DNA of 6,877 bases from Siminovitchia sp047228825 (GCF_047228825.1 NZ_JBFEGN010000130.1:1-6877); one strand, 5' to 3'. Positions 1 to 6,181 are shown, counted from the first letter of the stretch. Translations and numbers: made by a program. Notes: generated from the sequence alone by a model not told the origin.

Positions 1-84
1 AAGATAAAAGGCATAATGCTTCATTTTCATGCGGTGTTGTGCCTTGAGCGTAGCGAAAGGAATGATTATAAAAATGAAAGTTGA
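1..84 (+). other. Possible 3' end of an upstream toxin gene (partial)
   Basis: The first immunity gene should follow a toxin gene, but almost nothing of one is inside the window. Frame 1 is open from base 1 to a TGA at 82-84. It reads 27 codons, including HFHAVLCLERSE, and would overlap the immunity start at 74 by 11 bases. Frame 3 is open to a TGA at 45-47 and is an equally possible toxin end just before the AAAGGA at 56-61. The sequence alone does not decide between them, and neither may be coding. Confidence 0.2.
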
Positions 85-739
85 TATTGAAATGTTAAAT
101 GAATATTTACTTAAAAGCATTCAGGGGGCGAATACACAAGAAAGTATTGAGATATTAGAAAAAAAATTGCTAAAAATCTTGAATTATGATCAAAGAAAAT
201 TCAATGATGTACTTTTAACACAAGTAAAAATTAAAACCAAAATCAAACCTAAATATTTTAAGAACATTTATGTGGGGCAAGTCTTTGAGATTTCCCTTAA
301 AGATATCCAAAAATACACTTATGGTGTTGTGATACAAGGAGATTTAACGCAAAAAAAAGATGATGACATACTTATCGCTTATTTAGATATTTTTTCTGAG
401 AATCCCCTTAAAGTCAGTGAGATCAGTAAGCACATAGAAAGAAAAAAAATCATAATGATTGCTAATTCAGGCATATATTCAATTATTAACTACCAATGGA
501 AATTTGTTTTTACTTATAAAGAAAAAATATTCTCACAAGAAGAAATCAATTTGATACCTTACAAAACCCAATTTATGGGAAACTACTATAAAAGTATAGG
601 AGATAGTAATAAGGATATAGCAAGCTGTATCAAGATTGATGAGAAAGAAGCAAACCTTATTCCAAATCCACTTGGTGTGATTGGAGATGGTTCCATTATT
701 AAAATACTTTGTAGGTTTTATCGGGATAATAAAGTCTAG
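74..739 (+). CDS. Imm26-like immunity protein (orphan within this window)
   Basis: This encodes 221 residues and is probably a cytoplasmic antitoxin that neutralises a polymorphic toxin encoded to the left. The middle of the protein, from about residue 66, reads VGQVFEISLKD and then YTYGVVIQGD. This resembles the opening strand pair of Imm26-type immunity proteins (GDVFxIPL then YGxGxV). The first 65 residues are helical and charged and I do not recognise them. There is no signal peptide or membrane segment. An in-frame ATG at 62 sits only one base after AAAGG, and one at 29 has no ribosome site. I chose ATG 74, with GAAAGGA at 55-61, although the 12-base spacing is long. A terminator-like hairpin follows 25 bases after the stop. 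The Imm26 call rests on motif resemblance only; the immunity role is also supported by three further toxin-immunity cassettes downstream. Confidence 0.7.
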   Translation: MKVDIEMLNEYLLKSIQGANTQESIEILEKKLLKILNYDQRKFNDVLLTQVKIKTKIKPKYFKNIYVGQVFEISLKDIQKYTYGVVIQGDLTQKKDDDILIAYLDIFSENPLKVSEISKHIERKKIIMIANSGIYSIINYQWKFVFTYKEKIFSQEEINLIPYKTQFMGNYYKSIGDSNKDIASCIKIDEKEANLIPNPLGVIGDGSIIKILCRFYRDNKV

Positions 740-764
740 GCCTAGCAAGATAGGTGTCAAAATA

Positions 765-795
765 ATCCCCATCTGTTTTTAGATGGGGATTTCAT
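765..795 (+). terminator. Terminator-like hairpin after the first immunity gene
   Basis: ATCCCCATCT (765-774) and AGATGGGGAT (781-790) form a perfect 10-bp stem around the 6-base loop GTTTTT. The tail after the stem is TTCATATATG, so the uridine run is poor. It lies between the immunity gene and the start of RHS cassette A and marks the unit boundary. Confidence 0.6.
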
Positions 796-823
796 ATATG
801 TTATATTTATATTTATTTTTATT

Positions 824-1607
824 GGACAATGTGACATGACAACCTATTCCCATGCCAACGGTGTCGGAACCACCCGGATTTACCAAAAGATCGGCAGCCA
901 GGCAGCCGTTACGTCCACCTATAACATGCTCAACCAGCTGACTTCCTACGGGAGCGAAACGATCAAATACGATCAAAACGGGAACCGGATTGAAGACGGG
1001 AAGTTCACCTACCAATGGAATGCCGCCGATCAGCTCGTATCCGTCAAGAAAAAAGGAGAAAGCGCTCCTTTTGCAGAATACAAATATGACGATGACGGCA
1101 GAAGAATCCAAAAGAAAGTAAACGGCACCATCACCAATTACATTTATGATGGCGGCAGCCTGAATGTCCTGTATAAAACGAATGCCAATGACCAGGTTCA
1201 GCGATCTTATGTCTACAGCGCCGACGGCCAATTGCTGGGCCATGAACAAACATAGTGGAAACACAGTCACAGCGACCTATACCTACCATTACAACCCGCG
1301 CGGCGATGTCATTGCCTTGACGGACTAATCAGGAAACGTCGTACCCAGCTACTCATACGACAGCTGGGGCAATCCGTCGGAGACAAAGCGGACCGGAATT
1401 GTACTGGAAAATCCATTCCGCTATGCAGGCTATCAATATGACGAAGAAACGGGCCTATATTACTTGATGGCACGGTACTACCATCCAACGCATGGCGTCT
1501 TCCTGTCAATGGGCCCCGATACCTGTGACGAAGACGATATCCTGACACAAAACGGGTATACGTATGCGAATAATAATCTGGTGATGATGGTGGATCCGGA
1601 TGGCAAA
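824..1607 (+). repeat. RHS core copy A (homologous to 3108-4128 and 5852-5949)
   Basis: This is a diverged copy of the WapA-type core also present in cassette B. Homology starts at GGACAATGTGACA, where B has GGGCAATGTGACA at 3108-3120. It ends at the codons for VDPDGK (1590-1607). Bases 1025-1143 are identical to 3547-3665 over 119 bp. Against B, copy A lacks 243 bp (B 3154-3396, exactly 81 codons, joined near 875), carries a TGACA tandem duplication near 832-841, and has one extra G in the run at 1236-1238. Confidence 0.92.
836..1255 (+). pseudogene. RHS/YD-repeat (WapA-type) core fragment, frameshifted
   Basis: The frame encodes YD-repeat modules such as YKYDDDGRRIQKKVNG and RSYVYSADGQLLG. 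These are the strand-turn-strand repeats that build the shell encapsulating Rhs/WapA toxins. It has no signal peptide, no wall-binding region and no ribosome site before ATG 836. A 5-bp duplication puts a TGA directly upstream in the original reading frame. An extra G at 1236-1238 (CTGGGCC against CTGGCC in copy B) throws the frame out. The old frame then resumes from 1242 but meets TAA at 1326-1328, where B has CAA. A 243-bp in-frame deletion also removed several repeats. This cannot make the shell and is best seen as a decayed donor fragment. Confidence 0.88.
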
Positions 1608-2012
1608 GCTGCATGGATGGTTGCAGGAGCAGCCTTTGGTGGAATAACGTCCTATATAACTGCTAGATCAAAAGGTGTCAAAGGATGGAAGTTAGTTAGG
1701 GCCACTTTTTGGGGGGCTGCTTTAGGAGCAATAGGAGGTCCACGCTTAAAAGTAGCTGGAAGAATAGCCAAAAAATTCCCGTATAGAGTTAAAGGATATA
1801 GTAAGAGTGATGGTAGATTGTTTTCTGTGATTAAAAGGTCAGGAAAAAATAAAGGAAGAAAATTTTCTTTGGATTATCACCAAATAAGAGAAACGGTAAA
1901 CGGTAAAAAAAGACGCTCTCATCGTAAAGTTTTGCATGTTCATTTTGGGAAAAATATTCATAAGCATAGAGTTATTTATCCAAGACGGAAAAAAATTAAA
2001 TGGATAAATTAG
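1464..2012 (+). CDS. End of RHS core plus C-terminal toxin domain A (orphan, likely silent)
   Basis: The open frame runs from the nonsense codon at 1326 to TAG 2010-2012. ATG 1464 is the first Met, but no good ribosome site precedes it, so independent translation is doubtful. Residues 1-48 are the end of the core (MARYYHPTHGVFL, then NGYTYANNN and VDPDGK). Residues 49-182 are the variable toxin tail. Its first part is small and hydrophobic (MVAGAAFGG, WGAALGAIGG), as in many pre-toxin linkers. The rest is very basic and histidine-rich, with FSLDYHQI, VLHVHFG and HKHRVIYP. Those spaced histidines with Asp and Arg suggest a metal-independent nuclease such as an RNase, but that is inference and I cannot assign a family. 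The first Asp of the core's double DP motif is lost (SMGPDTC where B has SIDPDPG). Together with the damage upstream, this marks a decayed module whose toxin tail is still open. Confidence 0.75.
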   Translation: MMARYYHPTHGVFLSMGPDTCDEDDILTQNGYTYANNNLVMMVDPDGKAAWMVAGAAFGGITSYITARSKGVKGWKLVRATFWGAALGAIGGPRLKVAGRIAKKFPYRVKGYSKSDGRLFSVIKRSGKNKGRKFSLDYHQIRETVNGKKRRSHRKVLHVHFGKNIHKHRVIYPRRKKIKWIN

Positions 2013-2016
2013 GATA

Positions 2017-2022
2017 TATAAT
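2017..2022 (+). promoter_or_regulatory. Possible -10 element for the immunity gene of cassette A
   Basis: A perfect TATAAT lies 4 bases after the toxin stop. I see no convincing -35 box 16-18 bases upstream, so this is weak on its own. If used, transcription would begin at about 2029, inside the left arm of the hairpin at 2026-2057. It would drive the immunity gene separately from the toxin. Confidence 0.3.
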
Positions 2023-2025
2023 GTC

Positions 2026-2057
2026 GATGGTCTGGCTAAATTTTTAGGCAGACCATC
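2026..2057 (+). other. Hairpin between toxin A and its immunity gene
   Basis: GATGGTCTG (2026-2034) pairs perfectly with CAGACCATC (2049-2057). CTAA and TTAG inside the 14-base loop could extend the stem. The tail is TTATTAAATAAAA, without a proper uridine run. It may be a weak terminator ending read-through from the toxin frame, or a structure in the immunity gene leader. It fills much of the 70-base gap before ATG 2083, far longer than the gaps in cassettes B and C. Confidence 0.5.
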
Positions 2058-2082
2058 TTATTAAATAAAAGGAGTGAATTCT

Positions 2083-2580
2083 ATGTTTCAAATAAATGAA
2101 CTAAGTAGTGAATCTATACATAATTTAAAAAAACTACAAAACTATTCGATGTACAACTATAAAAGAATATTATATTGTGAGATAGAAAGTAAAATCGATT
2201 TTAAAAATTTTTTATGGAGTTTAGATTATAAGCAAATTCTTATTGGTATAATCGTTACAAAAAGAGAACTACAAGATTTAAGAGATGTAGTGAATGAAAA
2301 GGAAACAAATATTGAAATGAATTCAAACAATAAAGTTGGCATTAATAAATATTATGTGGAGCTATTAACTGAAAAAAATAGTTTTCTCAATAATATTGAA
2401 CTGCTAGAATTTTTATTTATTTCTGCAGAAGCAAACGATATTTTGTTTATTATAATTGATCCTGTGTTAGATTACTGCTTTTTTAATTTTAAAACAAATG
2501 AATTGTTTGTTGATACTGCAAAAGCAAAAGCATATATATCATTTGATTATGATGCATCAGGTCTAATTATTATCGAATAA
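2083..2580 (+). CDS. Putative immunity protein of cassette A, family not recognised
   Basis: This encodes 165 residues, strongly AT-rich and unlike the GC-richer RHS core before it. ATG 2083 is chosen because AAAAGGAG (2067-2074) lies 8 bases upstream. An in-frame GTG at 2074 overlaps that ribosome site and is unlikely. I recognise no family. The protein alternates charged helices with short hydrophobic strands (QILIGIIV, ELLEFLFI, DILFIIIDPV) and has no signal peptide or clear membrane span. It ends in the hydrophobic GLIIIE. Its position, directly after a toxin tail and before a terminator, is the usual one for the cognate antitoxin of an Rhs/WapA toxin. That role is inferred from position alone. 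The frame is intact although the RHS core beside it is badly damaged, which suggests the immunity function is still selected. Confidence 0.75.
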   Translation: MFQINELSSESIHNLKKLQNYSMYNYKRILYCEIESKIDFKNFLWSLDYKQILIGIIVTKRELQDLRDVVNEKETNIEMNSNNKVGINKYYVELLTEKNSFLNNIELLEFLFISAEANDILFIIIDPVLDYCFFNFKTNELFVDTAKAKAYISFDYDASGLIIIE

Positions 2581-2606
2581 TTATGTGGATTAATTATCTT
2601 AAATAA

Positions 2607-2644
2607 AAATGTCACAGAGACAGTCGCTTTTCTCTGTGACATTT
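2607..2644 (+). terminator. Strong hairpin terminator after immunity gene A
   Basis: AAATGTCACAGAGA (2607-2620) and TCTCTGTGACATTT (2631-2644) form a perfect 14-bp stem around a 10-base loop. A-rich sequence precedes it (AAATAAAA). The uridine run after it is short, so it could work in both directions. It begins 26 bases after the stop codon and closes cassette A. Confidence 0.75.
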
Positions 2645-3099
2645 CTACTAAATATTCTTTAAAGGCACTTACCCGTAATAAAAAACTGCTTTTTCTAGCG
2701 TTTCCCCGGGAGAACCATCTTTTCACTTCTCTAAGAAAATAGGCAATCCACCTTTTATCATCTTGATTGCTACCAGACTTCCCCATAGATGGGAATTCCA
2801 TATGCAATTATTCCTATTACGATCTTGATTTGTTTCAAGTCCTGTCGATTCTTTGTGTATCCCGTACTACCTTCAAAAGTCTCCTTCTTCTTTGGCCTGT
2901 CCGGTATACACAAAAGAGACCGTATTTAAAATGAAGTCTGTTCCAGCTTAAGTCGGATACTGCTTCCCGAATTCTCTTGAGTCCTTATAAATATTTTCAA
3001 AATTCGCTGAATGGAAGGCATCCAGTACTCTATGCAGAGCGTCATGAATGAAAACATTAGCTTTCCTCTCGGGAACGAATAATGCAAGCCCAAAAGTAG
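2645..3099. other. 455-base gap with no intact gene; possible decayed minus-strand frame
   Basis: No plus-strand frame with a plausible start is seen. On the minus strand the frame covering 2951-3097 is open for 49 codons. It reads like real protein (FGLALFVPERKANVF, DALHRVLDAFHSANF, IYKDSREFGKQYPT), then stops at 2948-2950. The same frame resumes with TDFILNTVSFVYTGQ before another stop. This looks like a mutated gene fragment, possibly from a mobile element or an older cassette, but I cannot name the family. No tRNA or clear insertion-sequence ends are visible. Confidence 0.4.
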
Positions 3100-4596
3100 A
3101 TGAGATCGGGCAATGTGACAACCTACTCCCCCGCCAACGGTGTCGGCACCACCTATGTGTATGACCCGGCAGGACAGGTCATCTCCATGTCCACAAACAA
3201 AGTGGACTCATCAACCGGAGCGATGACGACCGTTATTGATGAAAAATACACGTATGATGCCAACGGCAACCGTACGGAGATTCTTTACAATGACGGGAAG
3301 AAAGAAACATACACGTACGACCATATGGACCAGCTTGTCCGCGAAACAAAGAAGGACGGCTCCGTTAATGAATACAAGTATGACGGATTCGGCAACAGGA
3401 TTTATCAGAAGATCGGCAGCCAGGCGGCTATAACATCCACCTATAACATGCTCAACCAGCTGACTGCCTACGGAAACGAAGCCATCAGGTACGATCAAAA
3501 CGGGAACCGGATTGAAGACGGGAAGTTCACCTATCAATGGAATGCGGCCGATCAGCTCGTATCCGTCAAGAAAAAAGGAGAAAGCGCTCCTTTTGCAGAA
3601 TACAAATATGACGATGACGGCAGAAGAATCCAAAAGAAAGTAAACGGCACCATCACCAATTACATCTATGACGGCGACAGCCTGAATGTCCTGTATGAAA
3701 CAAACGCCAATGATCAGGTGCAGCGTTCTTACGTTTACAGTGCCGACGGCCAATTGCTGGCCATGAACAAACACAGCGGAAACACAGTCACGGCCACCTA
3801 TACCTACCATTACAACCCGCGCGGCGATGTCATCGCCTTGACGGACCAATCAGGAAAAGTCGTTGCCAGCTATTCCTACGACAGCTGGGGCAATCCGTTG
3901 GAGGCCAAACGCACCGGGATTGCACTGGAAAATCCATTCCGCTATGCAGGGTATCAATATGATGAGGAGACCGGCCTTTACTACCTGATGGCCCGGTATT
4001 ACCATCCGACTCATGGCGTCTTCCTGTCAATAGACCCGGATCCCGGCGATGACGATGATATCCTGACGCAAAACGGGTATACGTATGCGAATAATAATCC
4101 GGTAATGATGGTGGATCCGGATGGGAAATGGTTCTGGTTTGCGGTGAATGCCGGCTTTGCAGCTTATGACGGGTATAAAGCCTACAGAGCGGGAAAGAGC
4201 AAAAAACAAATCGCATGGGCAGTAGCATCCGGATTTGGCCCGGGCAGATACCTTAAGGGTGCGAAAAAGGCTGTTGGGTTTGCGAAGAAAGTTCATAAGA
4301 ATAGCAAGAAGTCAAAAGCAAAGAATCATTTGTATGAAATTTATGAAAGACGAACGGGTCAAGTTGTTAAGGTAGGTATAAGTTCTGGGAAAATTAGTAA
4401 AGCAGGGTATTCTTATCGAGCAACGCGTCAAGTGAACAAATGGGGTAAAGATCTATATGGTTCACGGATAGTCAAAAAAAATATCAATGGGCGATCAAGG
4501 GCGCTTTTATATGAGCAGGCACATGTGAATAGACTTAGCCGCAAAGGAAAACTTAACTTGTCTGCAGGAAAACATAGACGTCCGATGCCTAGATAA
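3100..4596 (+). CDS. Orphan RHS/WapA core fragment with GIY-YIG/URI-like nuclease toxin tail
   Basis: The frame encodes 498 residues. Residues 1-307 are YD repeats (YTYDANGNRTEIL, YKYDGFGNRIYQK, YKYDDDGRRIQKK) followed by the conserved RHS closing block (PFRYAGYQYDEETGLYY, MARYYHPTHGVFL). Residues 308-343 hold SIDPDPG and VDPDGK, the double-DP region. In Rhs proteins two Asp residues there drive self-cleavage that frees the toxin. The tail (344-498) opens with a hydrophobic and then lysine-rich linker. From 410 it continues with HLYEIYERRTGQVVKVGISS, then R440/R443, YEQAHV (E472) and KLNLSAG (N486). Paired Tyr/Gly strands followed by Arg, Glu and Asn match the URI/GIY-YIG nuclease plan, so it probably cuts DNA. 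Full WapA is over 2,000 residues; here the signal peptide, wall-binding region and most repeats are missing. No ribosome site precedes ATG 3100. It is probably a silent donor module. Confidence 0.85.
   Translation: MRSGNVTTYSPANGVGTTYVYDPAGQVISMSTNKVDSSTGAMTTVIDEKYTYDANGNRTEILYNDGKKETYTYDHMDQLVRETKKDGSVNEYKYDGFGNRIYQKIGSQAAITSTYNMLNQLTAYGNEAIRYDQNGNRIEDGKFTYQWNAADQLVSVKKKGESAPFAEYKYDDDGRRIQKKVNGTITNYIYDGDSLNVLYETNANDQVQRSYVYSADGQLLAMNKHSGNTVTATYTYHYNPRGDVIALTDQSGKVVASYSYDSWGNPLEAKRTGIALENPFRYAGYQYDEETGLYYLMARYYHPTHGVFLSIDPDPGDDDDILTQNGYTYANNNPVMMVDPDGKWFWFAVNAGFAAYDGYKAYRAGKSKKQIAWAVASGFGPGRYLKGAKKAVGFAKKVHKNSKKSKAKNHLYEIYERRTGQVVKVGISSGKISKAGYSYRATRQVNKWGKDLYGSRIVKKNINGRSRALLYEQAHVNRLSRKGKLNLSAGKHRRPMPR
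3108..4128 (+). repeat. RHS core copy B (most complete copy)
   Basis: This is the least damaged of three copies of the same WapA-type core in the window. It shares both limits with copy A: the left edge near GGGCAATGTGACA, and the right edge immediately after the VDPDGK codons (4111-4128), where A and B become unrelated. Differences from A are mostly third-position changes, with identical stretches of up to 119 bp. Bases 3536-3633 match copy C. Confidence 0.92.
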
Positions 4597-4615
4597 TAAA
4601 AAGGGGTATGTGGGA

Positions 4616-5467
4616 ATGAAAAGTGGCGATATTTATGCGTACAAAACACCAAATGGGTTTTATTCAACGATACGAGTTCTTAAAGTAGATCCAGCAGGAG
4701 AATACAAGTTGTTTTTCTTTTTAACAAGCTACTATGACAGTGAAATTCCGGAACTGGACGACGAAAGGCTATATGTCCCGTATGACGACTATTCGATCAG
4801 CTGGGTTGAGAAGATTGATGTCGAAGGGTTGATTCATATTGGCCATAAACCGCTAAATGAATGGGAGAGTACACGCCATCTAAAAACAAACATAGGGTTT
4901 GATGGGTCTTTGTTTGTATTAATCAATGTCCCGTATTATCGGTGGTTAGAAAAACATGACCCAAAAGCGTTTGAACAAATGCTAGAAGAGGATCGAAAAG
5001 AGGAAGAACAGCGAAACAAAGAAGAAAGGAGCTTACCAAATAAGGCTTTTTGGGAAGTAATCCATTTGATTCAGCTGGACGCTGATGATCCATTGAAAGA
5101 AGCAAGGACAAAGCTAGCGAGCTTTTCTGAAAAGCGGATAAAACAGTTTGAGGAAGCGCTCGCCCGCAAGCTATATATGTTAGACACAGAAAAGCACGCG
5201 CGCGAAATTGGCGAACAGGCTTACATAGGAGACAACGACTACTTTTCACCTGATCACTTTCTCTACGTCCGTTGTCTCTGTGTAGCAAAGGGGCAAACGT
5301 TTTATGAAAAGGTCCTTAAACAGCCGAGTCTCATGCCAAAGGATGAGGGCTTTGAAGAACTGTTAAGCCTCGCGAGCGATGCATATGCGGAAAAGACGGG
5401 AGAGGAATTTGATTATATCCCGTCTAAAGACTATGAAACGTTTTCCAATGAAAAAGGTTGGAAGTAG
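4616..5467 (+). CDS. Immunity protein with Imm26-like and DUF4240 domains (cognate of nuclease toxin B)
   Basis: This encodes 283 residues. ATG 4616 has AAAAAGGGG at 4598-4606, 9 bases upstream; a GTG at 4610 is in frame but too close to it. The gene starts 19 bases after the toxin stop, so the two are probably co-transcribed. Residues 1-118 look like an Imm26-type domain (SGDIYAYKTPNGFYSTIRVL, HIGHKPLNEWE). Residues 120-142 are a highly charged helical linker rich in Glu, Lys and Arg. Residues 145 to about 265 match DUF4240: FWEVIHLI at 145-152, LASFSEKRIKQFEEAL, AYIGDNDYFSPDHFLYVR around 200-220, and AKGQTFYEKVL. DUF4240 proteins commonly occur near polymorphic toxins and WGR-type proteins and are of unclear biochemistry. 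The likely role is to bind and block the nuclease tail encoded upstream. Which of the two domains does this is not visible from sequence. The domain calls come from recognition, not a search. Confidence 0.82.
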   Translation: MKSGDIYAYKTPNGFYSTIRVLKVDPAGEYKLFFFLTSYYDSEIPELDDERLYVPYDDYSISWVEKIDVEGLIHIGHKPLNEWESTRHLKTNIGFDGSLFVLINVPYYRWLEKHDPKAFEQMLEEDRKEEEQRNKEERSLPNKAFWEVIHLIQLDADDPLKEARTKLASFSEKRIKQFEEALARKLYMLDTEKHAREIGEQAYIGDNDYFSPDHFLYVRCLCVAKGQTFYEKVLKQPSLMPKDEGFEELLSLASDAYAEKTGEEFDYIPSKDYETFSNEKGWK

Positions 5468-5558
5468 GATAGAAATACGGCACGAGAATGGGGGCTTTTT
5501 TGGACAGCCCCTACACATTAAACTCTGAACATATTGCCCAACTTTCGAAAAAATGCTT

Positions 5559-5590
5559 AGAAATCCCGCTATCACGGGATTTCTGTTTTT
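5559..5590 (+). terminator. Rho-independent terminator after immunity gene B
   Basis: AGAAATCCCG (5559-5568) and CGGGATTTCT (5575-5584) form a perfect 10-bp stem with the 6-base loop CTATCA, followed by GTTTTTACTTT. This is the best terminator in the window. It lies about 90 bases after the stop at 5467. A weaker hairpin with a GGGGCT/AGCCCC stem (5491-5511) precedes it but has no uridine tail. Confidence 0.88.
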
Positions 5591-5851
5591 ACTTTGGTCA
5601 CCTACAAACTTTTTCCGACCATTCTGCATTATCTCTTTAAAGGATCTTTCACCCCTAATTTTTTATAAATTCTCTTTGTAGCTTGCTTCAGGCATTCCGG
5701 AAAGCCTGATTTGGTGAATCTGGTCATCTTTCCGGTTAATATTACTGTAGAACGCTGTTGGGTTGAGAACTGTTCTTTGGCGGTGAACCATGCGGTGATC
5801 CCTGAGCTTCCCGTAATTGATAATTAAAAATGGTAAGCTAGGACCCCGATG
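5591..5851. other. Gap with no intact gene; possible minus-strand gene relic
   Basis: No plausible plus-strand gene is seen. On the minus strand two frames are each open for about 50 codons between roughly 5640 and 5820. One reads GITAWFTAKEQFSTQQRS and ends KKLGVKDPLKR before a stop. The other reads HRMVHRQRTVLNPTAFYS. Neither has a convincing start, and I do not recognise a family. An imperfect palindrome at 5688-5709 (TCAGGC and GCCTGA around ATTCCGGAAA) has no obvious gene to regulate. Confidence 0.35.
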
Positions 5852-6166
5852 AATGGAATGCGGCCGATCAGCTCGTATCCGTTACGAAAAAAGGAGAAAG
5901 CGTTCCTTTTGCAGAATACAAATATGATGATGACGGCAGAAGAATCCAATACTGATTTACCTGGAGGAAAGGCAGTAGCCAAGAGCATATTTAGACACTA
6001 TTCGAAAGGAAAAAAAATAAAAACAAAGAAAGAAGGGAATGTTCTTAGAAGATATACTTCTTCTGATAAAAAATATCAAATTCGATACACCAGACGAAAG
6101 AATAGAAAACTAAAGGTTAACTTAGACATTAAACGTGGTGGCATTTACGAAGATACCCGTTTTTAG
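5849..6166 (+). pseudogene. RHS relic joined out of frame to a short basic toxin tail (cassette C)
   Basis: Bases 5852-5949 are RHS core, but the open frame reads them in the wrong phase. The true core frame (WNAADQLVSVTKKGE) hits TGA at 5953-5955, just after the junction. The frame open to TAG 6164-6166 becomes meaningful only from about residue 34. There it reads LPGGKAVAKSIFRHYSKGKK and then a lysine/arginine-rich 50 residues (RYTSSDKKYQIRY, VNLDIKRGGIYED). The GGKAxAKSIFR opening resembles the start of small C-terminal toxin domains found on several polymorphic toxins. Little of the toxin domain itself may therefore be missing, while its linker and almost all of the core are. The specific activity is unknown, and a nuclease is a guess from the basic composition. 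ATG 5849 has no ribosome site, so expression is unlikely. Confidence 0.7.
5852..5949 (+). repeat. RHS core copy C (98-bp relic)
   Basis: This matches 3536-3633 of copy B with 4 mismatches that I count: two in GTTACG against GTCAAG, one in GTTCC against GCTCC, and one in GATGAT against GACGAT. The matching part lies inside the long stretch where A and B are identical. It ends abruptly at ATCCAA, where toxin sequence begins, far upstream of the normal VDPDGK junction. A deletion between the core and the toxin tail explains this. Confidence 0.93.
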
Positions 6167-6167
6167 T

Positions 6168-6173
6168 GAGGTG
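6168..6173 (+). promoter_or_regulatory. Ribosome binding site that fixes a TTG start
   Basis: GAGGTG lies 8 bases before TTG 6182. The nearby GTG triplets at 6166 and 6171 are not in the gene's frame, so TTG is the only start at proper spacing. The site begins just after the toxin-tail stop codon. Confidence 0.7.
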
Positions 6174-6181
6174 AATACGAA

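Noticed and set aside
1230..1260. Programmed +1 frameshift in cassette A
   Set aside because: The site is a plain extra G in GGGCC with no slippery heptamer or stimulator, and a nonsense codon and other lesions follow, so decay is simpler.
3236..3433. Plus-strand 65-codon frame inside core B
   Set aside because: It lies in another phase of the RHS coding sequence, with no ribosome site and an arginine/threonine-rich product typical of out-of-frame translation.
3211..3849. Long minus-strand open frame of 212 codons opposite core B, with similar ones at 779-1270, 1309-1614 and 3830-4228
   Set aside because: They lie antisense to clear YD-repeat coding sequence, recur wherever the core is copied, and have low-complexity products typical of the reverse of GC-richer repeat DNA.
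4923..5288. Minus-strand frame of 121 codons inside immunity gene B
   Set aside because: It is a shadow of a gene with recognisable DUF4240 motifs, with no ribosome site.
5491..5511. GGGGCT/AGCCCC hairpin as the terminator of immunity gene B
   Set aside because: The T run lies in the loop, not after the stem, and a far better terminator lies at 5559-5590.
824..5949. CRISPR array or short-repeat array
   Set aside because: The repeats are three long diverged coding copies with unrelated sequence between, not short regular repeats with spacers.
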